Source: Rubellimicrobium thermophilum DSM 16684
Lineage (GTDB): Bacteria; Pseudomonadota; Alphaproteobacteria; Rhodobacterales; Rhodobacteraceae
Direction: 5' to 3'
Length of the DNA: 64,000 nt
NCBI RefSeq assembly: GCF_000442315.1
Contig: NZ_KE557324.1
Location: forward strand, 1-64,000
Below are positions 15,470-22,906 of the stretch, in pieces. The position numbers and the translations under genes are program-made. Numbering within the stretch: position 1 is the stretch's first letter; each line of letters opens with the position of its first letter. Under the pieces are notes generated by a model. The model was given only the letters and a program-made list of their open reading frames with translations. It was not told the DNA's origin and did not search any database.

Positions 15470-16894
15470 GGGGCGCGGTCTCCCTCCGGTCGGGTGAAGC
15501 CTAGCAGCCACAGGGCGGCGAGGAAAAGGAGGATGACCGGAAAGAACCCCCATTGTACCGAACCCGTGAACGCGGTCGCTGCGGCGATCAGCGCCGGGGC
15601 CAGGAAGGCCGTGGCCCGGCCTGTCAGGGCGAACAGGCCGAAGGCCTCGCCTGCCCGCTCGGGCTCCGAATGCCGGGCCATCAGCGTGCGCGAGGCGGCA
15701 TACATCGCCCCGCCCGCCCCGCCGATCAGCCCGCCGCAGACGAAGAAAGCGATGTCGGGCAGGCGCGAGCCCGGCGGCAGAGGCCATCCGTAGAAGGACT
15801 CGCGCGAGACGCCAATGACCACGGTGCAGACGAGGATGAGCGCCCAGCAGGCTGCCACGATCACGGGCTTGGGGCCCCAGCGCTGATCGGCCAGCCCCCC
15901 GGCCCAGGTGATGACCGCCGCGGCGATGGCCGCCGTGACGCCGAAGGCGCCAACGAGCGTGATCCCCCATCCCAGGACCAGCGTCGCATAGATCGCCCCG
16001 AAGCTGTAGAGAGCGCCCAGCCCATCGCGGTAGAGCATCGACGACAGCAGGAAGCTTGCCAGCGACGGCCGGCGCAGCACATCGCGCAGTGTTCCGCCCA
16101 GGGAGCGCAACACGGCGCCCGGGCGGGGGGCGCGGCCAGGCGGGGGGGACGGATCGCGGACCCACAGGAAGAACGGAATCGCGGCGAGCACGAACCACAG
16201 GGCGATGAAGGGGCCGGTGGCGCGCGTCCCCTCGCGCGCGGTGGCATCCAGAAGGCCGAAGCCCGGCGGAAGGCCTGCAAGGGTCAGCCCGTCGGGTCGC
16301 TCCACGAGGAAGACGAGGGCCAGTGCCAGCGCGATGACGCCCCCCCAGTAGCCCATGGCCGCCCCGCCCCCCGAGATCCGTCCGAGCCGCCCTGGCGGGG
16401 CGAGTGCGGGAAGCTGGGCATTGTTGAGGTTGAGAGCCGATTCGCCGGCGACAAAGCCGATCCAGAACAGCGTCAGCACCGCGAGCAGATGCGTTCCGTC
16501 CGGCCGCAGGAACCACAGCCCCCAGGCACAGAGCACGAAGGGCACCGAGAAGGCCGCGATCCAGCGCTGCCGGCGGCCCGAGGCATCGGCAAAGGCGCCC
16601 AGAAACGGGGCTGACAGCGCGATGACGATCCCCGCAAGGGTGTTGGCGGTGCCCCACAGCGTCTGGGCCCTGGCCCCTGCCTCGGCCGCCGTGGCGCCCT
16701 GCGCGGCGAAGACGCCCCGGGCGGTTTCGATGAAATAGGGGTTGAAGACGAAGGTCAGGCCCAGCGTCGCATAGGGCTGCTGGGCCAGGTCGAAGGCCAT
16801 CCAGCCCCAGATCCGCCGCCGTTCGGAGGCGGTGGCGGTGGGGGGGGGATGATGCGGACAGGGCGGGGGGGGTGGCCGGGCGGCTGCGGATCAT
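15466..16894 (-). CDS. MFS transporter (UMF1 type), frameshifted at the N-terminus
   Basis: A major facilitator with about 12 helices. The family start RRRIWGWMAFDLAQQPYATL is in the main frame but has no start codon before it except the Met inside this motif. The likely start, the ATG at 16894 (MIRSRPATPPALSAS), is in another frame. The two are separated by a run of nine C on the coding strand (16840-16848), and removing one C gives a continuous 475-residue protein. UMF1-family members resemble vacuole effluxer/Atg22 proteins; the substrate is unknown. The gene is coupled to mepA by an ATGA overlap. Confidence 0.82.
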
Positions 16895-16904
16895 GCGGGC
16901 GCCC

Positions 16905-17615
16905 TCAGTCCGGGGCCAGCCGATAGCCCGCCCCCCGCACCGTCTGGAGATAGCGCGGCTGGCGGGGGTCGGGTTCGATCTTGCGCCGCAGGCGGGTGAT
17001 CTGGACGTCGATGGCGCGCTCCTGGGCGGGAGAGGGGGAGACATCCTCGATCAGGCGGGCGCGGCTGACCGTGGCGCCGGGCACGGCGGCGAGGCGGCGC
17101 AGAAGCTGGGCCTCGGTCTGGGTCAGGCGCGGCGCCTCTCCGCCTTCGCGCAGGAGCATGCCACGCGCCATGTCGAAGGTGATGTCGCCCAGGCGCAGCA
17201 GGCGCGGCGCCGCGGTCGGGGGGCGGGCCGGCTCGCCGGTCGGCGAGCGGCGCAGGATGGCCCCGACCCGCAGCAGCAGCTCGCGCGGTTCGAAGGGTTT
17301 GGGCAGATAGTCGTCCGCTCCGGCCTCCAGCCCGAGGATGCGGTCCCCCGTCTCTCCCCGTGCGGTGAGCAGGAGCACCGGCATACCCGATCCCGCGCGG
17401 ATGGCGCGGCAGAGCGAAAAGCCGTCCTCGCCCGGCATCATCACGTCGAGGATGACGAGATCGAAGGCGAGGCCGGCCATCAGGCGCCGCGCCTGGGCGG
17501 CGTCACGCGCCGCGGTGACAAGATACCCCGCCTTGCGCAGGAAACGGGCAAGCAGCAGGCGGATGCGTTCGTCATCATCCACCACGAGCAGATGGGCAGG
17601 GCTGTCTGCGGGCAT
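16905..17615 (-). CDS. petR: OmpR-family response regulator, PetR-like
   Basis: A DNA-binding response regulator of 236 residues. The receiver starts HLLVVDDDERIRLLLARFL, the phospho-Asp is in LVILDVMMPGEDGFS and the conserved Lys in YLPKPFEPREL. A winged-helix domain follows, ending RRKIEPDPRQPRYLQTVRG. The name rests on the pairing with an upstream MarR-type gene (next entry), as in Rhodobacter capsulatus petP-petR. I chose the ATG at 17615, which follows the petP stop directly (TGAGATG). ATGs at 17637 and 17645 inside petP are alternatives. No histidine kinase is adjacent. Confidence 0.82.
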   Translation of the reverse strand: MPADSPAHLLVVDDDERIRLLLARFLRKAGYLVTAARDAAQARRLMAGLAFDLVILDVMMPGEDGFSLCRAIRAGSGMPVLLLTARGETGDRILGLEAGADDYLPKPFEPRELLLRVGAILRRSPTGEPARPPTAAPRLLRLGDITFDMARGMLLREGGEAPRLTQTEAQLLRRLAAVPGATVSRARLIEDVSPSPAQERAIDVQITRLRRKIEPDPRQPRYLQTVRGAGYRLAPD

Positions 17616-17616
17616 C

Positions 17617-18159
17617 TCAGCGTCTCTTGCGGCCATCGGACTCATCCCCGCCCTCGAACAACTGGCGCAGTTCGGGATCCATCATCGCCTCGAGCACCTG
17701 GCGGAAGCCCTGGACGGCCTGGGGACCGGCGGCGCGATAGGCGGCGCGCATCCGTTCGCGCTGGGCATCCGACAGGGCCCGTTCGAGCGCCCGGCCCGAC
17801 TCGGTCAGGTGCAGATGGCGTTCGCGCCGGTCCTCTCGCCCGACCCGCACCTCCACGAGGCCGTCCTCCGTCAGGCGGCGCAGCACGCGGTTGAGCGACT
17901 GCTTGGTGACGCCGAGCAGCGTCAGGAGCCGGCCCACGGTTGTCCCCGGGGCGCGACCGATGAAATGCAGCGCGCGATGATGTGCCCGCCCCATGCCCCG
18001 TTCCGCCAGGATCCGATCCGGATCGGCGGTGAAACCGCGATAGGCGAAGAACATCGCCTCGATCCCGCGGCGGAGCTGTTCGTCGGTGAGATGGAGCAGG
18101 GCCTGCCCGCCCTGCGCGGCCGCCATCCTGCCCTCTCCGCGATGCGCCCGTTCGGCCAT
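17617..18159 (-). CDS. petP: MarR-family regulator, PetP-like
   Basis: A 180-residue MarR-type repressor. The winged-helix core is clear: TVGRLLTLLGVTKQSLNRVL followed by LTEDGLVEVRVGREDRRERH and LHLTESGRALERALSDAQRE. It lies directly upstream of the OmpR-type gene, the order known for petP-petR, a pair needed for photosynthetic and respiratory growth in R. capsulatus. It is divergent from ilvE, and the intergenic region holds a palindrome that could be its operator. The ATG at 18159 is preceded by a weak GGAGGGTCC ribosome site. Confidence 0.82.
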   Translation of the reverse strand: MAERAHRGEGRMAAAQGGQALLHLTDEQLRRGIEAMFFAYRGFTADPDRILAERGMGRAHHRALHFIGRAPGTTVGRLLTLLGVTKQSLNRVLRRLTEDGLVEVRVGREDRRERHLHLTESGRALERALSDAQRERMRAAYRAAGPQAVQGFRQVLEAMMDPELRQLFEGGDESDGRKRR

Positions 18160-18192
18160 GGACCCTCCACCCGGTTGTCCCGCGGCAGGATA

Positions 18193-18209
18193 TGTCAGTG
18201 ACGTTGACA
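18193..18209. promoter_or_regulatory. Candidate MarR/PetP operator palindrome
   Basis: The arms TGTCA (18193-18197) and TGACA (18205-18209) are inverted around seven bases, making a 17-bp dyad, a usual size for MarR-type operators. It lies between divergent petP (start 18159) and ilvE (start 18316). The right arm overlaps TTGACA, a possible -35 element for rightward transcription. Binding is inference. Confidence 0.45.
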
Positions 18210-18315
18210 TTCCAAGGGACGGCTGATAGCCGGGGCCAGGGCGTGCAAGATCATGGCGCGCAGGCCGCGCCGGGCGCAATGCCGGCGGGATGCACGGGAC
18301 GCAGGAGGGCAGGAC

Positions 18316-19185
18316 ATGGCCGGCAGCTACGAGGACCGGGACGGCTGGATCTGGATGGACGGCCGGCTGGTGCCCTGGCGTGAGGCGACCGTGCATCTTC
18401 TCACCCATGCGATGCATTATGCCTCTTCCGTCTTCGAGGGAGAGCGCTGCTATGGCGGCCGCATCTTCAAGGGGCATGAACACAGTCTGCGCCTGATCCG
18501 CTCGGCCCAGCTTCTCGACATGGAGATCCCCTACAGCGCCGAGGAGATCGACGCGGCCAAGGACGCCATGCTCAAGGCCAATGGCTGGAGCGATGCCTAT
18601 GTGCGGGCCATCGCCTGGCGCGGGGCCGGGCCGGACATGGGCGTGAGCGCGCGGCGCAACCCCGTGCGTCTGGCCGTCGCCGGCTGGGAATGGGGCAACT
18701 ACTACGGCGATGCCAAGATGAAGGGGGCCAGGCTCGACATCGCGAAATGGAAGCGCCCCAGCCCCGAGACCATCCCGAGCGAGGCCAAGGCCGCCGGCCT
18801 CTACATGATCTGCACCATGAGCAAGCATGCCGCGGAGGCGAAGGGCTGCTCGGACGCGATGATGCTCGACTATCGCGGCTATGTCGCCGAGGCGACCGGG
18901 GCCAACATCTTCTTCGTCAAGGACGGAGAGGTGCATACCCCCAAGCCCGACTGCTTCCTGAACGGCATCACGCGCCAGACCGTCATCGGCCTGCTGCAGG
19001 AACGCCAGATCCGCGTCCATGAACGCCATATCGAGCCGGCCGAGCTCGAGGGCTTCGAGCAGTGCTGGCTGACGGGCACCGCGGCGGAGGTCACCCCGGT
19101 GGGGCAGATCGGCGACTGGCGGTTCGAGGTCGGCCCCCTCGTGCGCGGGATCGCCGAGGCCTACGAAAGGCTGGTGCGGAGCTGA
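18316..19185 (+). CDS. ilvE: Branched-chain amino acid aminotransferase
   Basis: A fold-type IV PLP enzyme of 289 residues that transfers amino groups between glutamate and leucine, isoleucine or valine. Family signs: THAMHYASSVFEGERCY near the N-terminus, the PLP lysine in IPSEAKAAGLYMICTM, the conserved YVAEATGANIFFVKDG, the PLP-phosphate region NGITRQTVIGLLQER and the C-terminal LTGTAAEVTPVGQIG. AGGAGGGCAGGAC precedes the ATG at 18316. A longer frame from 18253 lacks such a site. It is divergent from petP and convergent with the downstream permease gene. Confidence 0.93.
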   Translation: MAGSYEDRDGWIWMDGRLVPWREATVHLLTHAMHYASSVFEGERCYGGRIFKGHEHSLRLIRSAQLLDMEIPYSAEEIDAAKDAMLKANGWSDAYVRAIAWRGAGPDMGVSARRNPVRLAVAGWEWGNYYGDAKMKGARLDIAKWKRPSPETIPSEAKAAGLYMICTMSKHAAEAKGCSDAMMLDYRGYVAEATGANIFFVKDGEVHTPKPDCFLNGITRQTVIGLLQERQIRVHERHIEPAELEGFEQCWLTGTAAEVTPVGQIGDWRFEVGPLVRGIAEAYERLVRS

Positions 19186-19344
19186 GGGGCACGGGGCAAA
19201 GGGCATGAGCGGGTCCTGGGGCGGGGGTCTGATCGGCCCCAACCTGCCAGCAAAAGGTTAACGATTTCCTGCCGCAACGCGCGTTCCGGGGGCGATTCGC
19301 GCAACACCCCGAAAGGGGAAGGGCAGTTCGCGGCAAGGGGCGAA

Positions 19345-20306
19345 TCAGCCCTCTCCCGCCTTGGCGGCGCGTTCCCGCGCACGTTCGAGGCCCAGCCGGC
19401 GCTCGCGCCAGATGATCAGGATGCCCGCCGCGATCACCAGCGCCGCCCCCAGAAGCGTCTGTCGCGTAGGCAGTTCGGCGAAGGCGAACCAGCCGATCGC
19501 CACCGCAAGCAGCATCGAGGCATAGTCGAAGGGGGCGACCAGACCCGCCTCGGCATGGCGATAGGCGGAGGTGAGGAAGATCTGCCCCAGCCCGCCGAGA
19601 AGACCCGCCGCCACGAGAAAGGCCGCATCGCGCGGACCGGGCAGAACCCAGCCGAAGGGCAGCGTCAGCAGCGCGAAGAGCGAGGCGATCACCGAGAACC
19701 ACCAGACGATCGCGGCCGTCTCCTCGGTCAGGGTCAGGCGGCGCACGAAGACCTGGGCCAGCGCGGCGAAGACCGCCCCGCCCAGGGTGACCACGGCGCC
19801 CAGCGTCTCACCCGGGGTGGTGGCGCCGCTCCCGACCGTCAGGCGCGGCGCCAGCACGATCAGCACGCCCGCCAGGCCGAGGGCCACAGCCATCAGACGG
19901 AAGACGCGAATCCGCTCGCCCAGGAACATCGCCCCGAAGATCACGACAAGGATGGGCGCAGCATAGTTGAGCGCTGTCACCTCGGGAAAGGGCAGGAGGC
20001 CCAGCCCCCAGAAGCCCAGCGTCATCGACAGGACGCCCGCAAAGCCCCGCCAGACATGGCCGAGCGGATCCCGAGTGGCCAGCGCGGCGGGAAAATCCCC
20101 CCGCCAGAGGAGCCAGACCAGGATCACGGGAATGGCAAAGAAGGAGCGGAAGAACACGGCCTCGCCCGGGGGGACCTGCGGGGCTGTTGCCTTGATGAGG
20201 GAGGCCATGGCCGTGAAGAGCGCGACCGAGCCGAGCTTGAACGCGATCCCCCGGAGGGGGCGGCCTTCGGGCGGTCAGGCAAAGGGGGATGGGCGGGGGA
20301 CGTCAT
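19345..20306 (-). CDS. EamA/DMT-family permease, frameshifted near its N-terminus
   Basis: A drug/metabolite transporter superfamily permease with ten helices in two EamA repeats, for example GEAVFFRSFFAIPVILVWLL with the repeat's typical FFRS motif, and the second half ending TRQTLLGAALVIAAGILIIW. The first helix (GIAFKLGSVALFTAMASLIK) lacks a start in its frame. A start ATG at 20306 reads MTSPAHPPLPDRPKAAPSGG in another frame. Adding one base to the five-base run at 20248-20252 gives a 320-residue protein. The substrate is unknown. The C-terminus is Arg-rich. It converges with ilvE across 159 bases in which I see no gene. Confidence 0.82.
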
Positions 20307-20410
20307 GACGCCCCCTGCATCGCCTGCCGCGCGGGGCGACGCAAGAAGCCCCCGGTTGCAGGGGCCGGAGGAGGGCAGGGCGGCGGGGGCGGCGCCGGGG
20401 GAGAAGGCCC

Positions 20411-20436
20411 GATCGGCCCCCGATCAGGGGCCGATC
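20411..20436 (-). terminator. Hairpin downstream of the 61-residue ORF
   Basis: A perfect 10-bp stem, GATCGGCCCC (20411-20420) and GGGGCCGATC (20427-20436), with loop CGATCA. A partly overlapping repeat of the same sequence (GGGATCAGGCCCCGATCAGG) follows. The element lies just after the stop of the small leftward ORF and 105 bases before the start of the leftward permease gene, so it is well placed to end the small transcript. Confidence 0.55.
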
Positions 20437-20452
20437 AGGGATCAGGCCCCGA

Positions 20453-20638
20453 TCAGGCCTCGTGGCCGCGGAGGATGCGCAGCACCGGCTTCAGGCGCGT
20501 CTCGGCCGGAGGCGAGGGCCGGCGCGCATGCAGCGCCCGCGCGATGGGATGCGGCAACCGTTCGCGTTCGAGGCGCAGGAAATGCCGCAGGCGGAGGGAG
20601 GCATCTTCGGGGCTTGGATGATCAGCGAGGTGACGCAT
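20453..20638 (-). CDS. Small Arg-rich protein under a stress-type promoter
   Basis: A 61-residue ORF starting MRHLADHPSPEDASLRLRHF and ending LKPVLRILRGHEA, with many Arg, Leu and His residues. AAGGGAGAGAG precedes the ATG at 20638. I do not recognise the family. A consensus EcfG promoter (20911-20935) lies about 270 bases upstream and points at it, and a hairpin terminator follows, which together argue that this is a real, stress-expressed gene. The long leader contains two hairpins and a tandem 12-bp repeat. Confidence 0.5.
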   Translation of the reverse strand: MRHLADHPSPEDASLRLRHFLRLERERLPHPIARALHARRPSPPAETRLKPVLRILRGHEA

Positions 20639-20769
20639 GGCACTCTCTCCCTTCTGCTGGACCCTTCGAACCGATCCTATCCTGATCGGACGTTGGGATC
20701 ACTCCTTTTTCCTGTTGTCTTTCCTGTTGTCCCGTGATGGGGCGCCCTCCGCCCCGGCCTCCGGCCCCT

Positions 20770-20819
20770 GGATGTCCGCAAGGGACATCCGCCGGAGAGC
20801 GAGGGGAGCGCTCTCCGGC
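20770..20819 (-). repeat. Two adjacent stem-loops
   Basis: The first is GGATGTCC (20770-20777) with GGACATCC (20783-20790) and loop GCAAG. The second is GCCGGAGAGCG (20791-20801) with CGCTCTCCGGC (20809-20819) and a 7-nt loop. They touch each other and lie about 90 bases downstream of the leftward EcfG-type promoter. They could form the body of a small RNA or a structured leader of the 61-residue ORF. Confidence 0.5.
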
Positions 20820-20910
20820 GGGGAAAGGCCGCGTCAGGGAAACCGCGGCCGGGGAGGAACGGCCCCGCCGTCCGGGACAGGAATGGCGTCTGGCGCCGTT
20901 CCGATGCGGG

Positions 20911-20935
20911 AACGCAGGCACGGCTGACGGGTTCC
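20911..20935 (-). promoter_or_regulatory. EcfG-type promoter, leftward
   Basis: On the minus strand GGAAC (20935-20931), 16 bases, CGTT (20914-20911). This is the exact -35/-10 pattern of the alphaproteobacterial general stress sigma factor. It points toward the 61-residue ORF. Confidence 0.6.
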
Positions 20936-21166
20936 ATCCCGCCGGGGATTTTCCGGATGCCGTCCGGGCCCCGACCCGAACTGCCCGGAACCGGGATTTC
21001 CGCGGCATCCTGCCGCGCCTGGCAGGGAGCCGGATCCGCCGGCGGGCGCTGGACAGGCCGATGGGCGCGTCTATGCTTCGCCTGCCGTTCCGGGGGGCGA
21101 CTGCGCCCGCCCGGCCATCCGCAAGCAAGGATGCCCAGCATGTCTGCCAGGACAAGGATCTCAGGG

Positions 21167-21679
21167 ATGAAGCCCCGCCTCTTTGCCACGGCCATCGTCG
21201 CGTCGCTGCTGCCGGGGGCTCTGATGTCCCAGGATGCATCGGCGCCCGAGGCCGGCGGCGCCCCCGTGGACCTTGCCGCCTTCAGCGGCGATGCCGCCGC
21301 CGGCGAGCAGCAGTTCGCCCGCCAGTGCGTCTCCTGCCATGTCGTGCAGAACGAGGCGGGCGAGGTTCTGGCCGGGCGCAATGCGCGGACGGGCCCCAAT
21401 CTGTGGCAGGCGGTCGGCAACCGTCCCGCGCATGTCGAAGGCTTCGCCTATTCGCCTGCGATGAAGGCTTATGGCGAAAGCGGGGTGCTCTGGGCGGAGG
21501 ACAATCTTGTCCATTATCTGCTCGATCCGACCACCCATCTGCGCGAGGCGCTGGGCGACTCCTCGGCCCGCAGCAAGATGGCCTACAAGGTCCGCGACGA
21601 AGGGCAGGCGCGGGACATCGCGGCCTATCTGGCCACCTTCGGTCTGCCGGCCGGCGAACAGCCCGGCACGGGCGGCTGA
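21167..21679 (+). CDS. Class I cytochrome c (c2/c552-like), exported
   Basis: A periplasmic electron carrier of 170 residues with a signal peptide (MKPRLFATAIVASLLPGALM), the haem-binding motif CVSCH and a C-terminal Met ligand candidate in SARSKMAYKV. The segment GPNLWQAVGNRPAHVEGFAY is typical of cytochrome c2/c552 proteins (GPNLxGVxGRxAG in most). I chose the ATG at 21167 because it starts the signal peptide. An in-frame ATG at 21140 with AAGGA upstream is equally possible and would add nine residues. It could feed a terminal oxidase, but the oxidase in this window lacks the usual Cu-A entry site. Confidence 0.88.
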   Translation: MKPRLFATAIVASLLPGALMSQDASAPEAGGAPVDLAAFSGDAAAGEQQFARQCVSCHVVQNEAGEVLAGRNARTGPNLWQAVGNRPAHVEGFAYSPAMKAYGESGVLWAEDNLVHYLLDPTTHLREALGDSSARSKMAYKVRDEGQARDIAAYLATFGLPAGEQPGTGG

Positions 21680-21705
21680 GCCCCGGCCATCAGATCACCG
21701 TCAGA

Positions 21706-22593
21706 TCAGGGGCGGGGGGGCAGGCCGGCCTCCTCCTGTGCCGCAGGTCCCGGACCGTCAGGCATCGGCTTGGCTTCGCCGGCCTCGAGCGCGGCGTTGA
21801 GACAGCCGCCCAGAAGCACCACGAAGGCCGAGAGGTAGAACCACATCAGCAGGGCCACGGCCGCCCCCAGCGAGCCGTAGACCTCGTTGTAATGGGCGAA
21901 GTTGGCCACATAGATCGAGAAGGCGATCGAGACCAGCATCCACAGCACGGTCGCCATGATCGAACCGGGGGTGATCCAGCCGGGCCGGTTGCCGCGGCGA
22001 TTGGGGCCGTAGCGGTAGACGACCCCCAGCGTCAGCATGATCGCCGCCACGGCCACGATCCAGCGCCCCAGCTCGGCGATCAGGGTGGCCGCCGGGCCGA
22101 GCGGCAGCAGGCGGATCAGCACCGGCGCCACCACCGCGGCGGCGATGGTGACGAAGGCCAGCCCGCACAGCGCAAGCGTCACCCCGATATCGGCCATGTA
22201 GCGACGCAGAATGCTGGGGCGGTGGCCGATGTCGTAGGCGGCATTGAGCCCGCGCACCAGCGCCGAGACCCCGGCCCGGGCCGACCACAGTGCCACCAGC
22301 AGCGAAAGCAGCGTCGCCCAGCCCAGAGAGGGCCGCGAGCCTGCATTCATGACGCCGGTGAGCTGGGTGCCGATGGTGTCGTGCACTTCCGGCGGGACGA
22401 TTTCTTCGGCCAGCTCGAGCAATGTGCCGATCTGACCGGGATCGGCGAACCAGCTCCACAGCAGCACGATGACGGCCAGCGCGGGGAACAGCGACAGCAT
22501 CGCGAAGAAGCCCACCCCGGCCGCGATCAGGCTGAGATTGAGCCGGTCCATCACGTCCCAGATGTACCAGAAGGCCGAGAGCGCCCGTTTCAT
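21706..22593 (-). CDS. YihY/BrkB-family inner-membrane protein
   Basis: A 295-residue protein with six helices of the YihY/virulence factor BrkB family. Recognisable parts are LIAAGVGFFAMLSLFPALAV, ARAGVSALVRGLNAAYDIGH with the family's NxAY motif, and the late GSLGAAVALLMWFYLSAFVV and LLGGCLNAALEAGEA. The family's function is not settled; proposals include transporter or envelope-stability roles. It follows the PLDc_N gene by 37 bases on the same strand, and both lie downstream of an EcfG-type promoter at 22878-22902. Confidence 0.88.
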   Translation of the reverse strand: MKRALSAFWYIWDVMDRLNLSLIAAGVGFFAMLSLFPALAVIVLLWSWFADPGQIGTLLELAEEIVPPEVHDTIGTQLTGVMNAGSRPSLGWATLLSLLVALWSARAGVSALVRGLNAAYDIGHRPSILRRYMADIGVTLALCGLAFVTIAAAVVAPVLIRLLPLGPAATLIAELGRWIVAVAAIMLTLGVVYRYGPNRRGNRPGWITPGSIMATVLWMLVSIAFSIYVANFAHYNEVYGSLGAAVALLMWFYLSAFVVLLGGCLNAALEAGEAKPMPDGPGPAAQEEAGLPPRP

Positions 22594-22630
22594 GACGCCC
22601 TCCGTCCGGTCCGGCTTGGCCCTCCGGCGG

Positions 22631-22828
22631 TCAGGGGGCGTGACGGATGCTGCGCGGACCCGCGGCCAGCCAGGCCAGGAAGCCGAGGATCGGCAGGATC
22701 ACGATGGCCAGCACCCAGCCGACCTTGGCGCCGGTCGAGGCGTTCGAGCCCACCACCGAGATGATGGCCCAGAGATCGAGAATCAGGATGACGAGCCCGA
22801 ACAGCCCGCCGTAACCGGTGAAGTTCAT
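22631..22828 (-). CDS. Small PLDc_N-domain membrane protein
   Basis: A 65-residue protein with two helices (GLFGLVILILDLWAIISVVG and GWVLAIVILPILGFLAWLAA), ending GPRSIRHAP. This is the stand-alone PLDc_N module found at the N-terminus of cardiolipin synthases and as a small separate protein. I chose the ATG at 22828 (MNFTGYGG) because GGAGG stands five bases before it; a longer frame from 22879 lacks a ribosome site. An EcfG-type promoter ends about 50 bases upstream, so it is probably induced in the general stress response with the BrkB gene behind it. Confidence 0.78.
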   Translation of the reverse strand: MNFTGYGGLFGLVILILDLWAIISVVGSNASTGAKVGWVLAIVILPILGFLAWLAAGPRSIRHAP

Positions 22829-22877
22829 GATGCCTCCGCAGATGGGGGGGGCGGATGGCGCCGCCCCTTGCCCCGCC

Positions 22878-22902
22878 AACGCGGGCAGGCCGGAGGGGTT
22901 CC
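22878..22902 (-). promoter_or_regulatory. EcfG-type promoter upstream of the PLDc_N and BrkB genes
   Basis: On the minus strand GGAAC (22902-22898), 16 bases, CGTT (22881-22878). It sits in the short gap after the mscS stop. The distance from the -10 to the small gene's ATG is about 50 bases. Confidence 0.65.
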
Positions 22903-22906
22903 GCCG

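Larger units (their letters stand above)
20639..21139. other. Gene-poor interval with hairpins, direct repeat and a leftward promoter
   Basis: No convincing protein gene lies here. What it holds: a perfect tandem 12-bp repeat TTTCCTGTTGTC (20708-20719 and 20720-20731); a sequence like the 16S rRNA tail (GGATCACTCCTTT, 20696-20708); two adjacent stem-loops (20770-20790, 8-bp stem; 20791-20819, 11-bp stem); and the EcfG-type promoter at 20911-20935. The leftward transcript from that promoter would carry the hairpins in its leader, or could itself be a small RNA. The rightward cytochrome c gene begins just after this interval. Confidence 0.5.
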
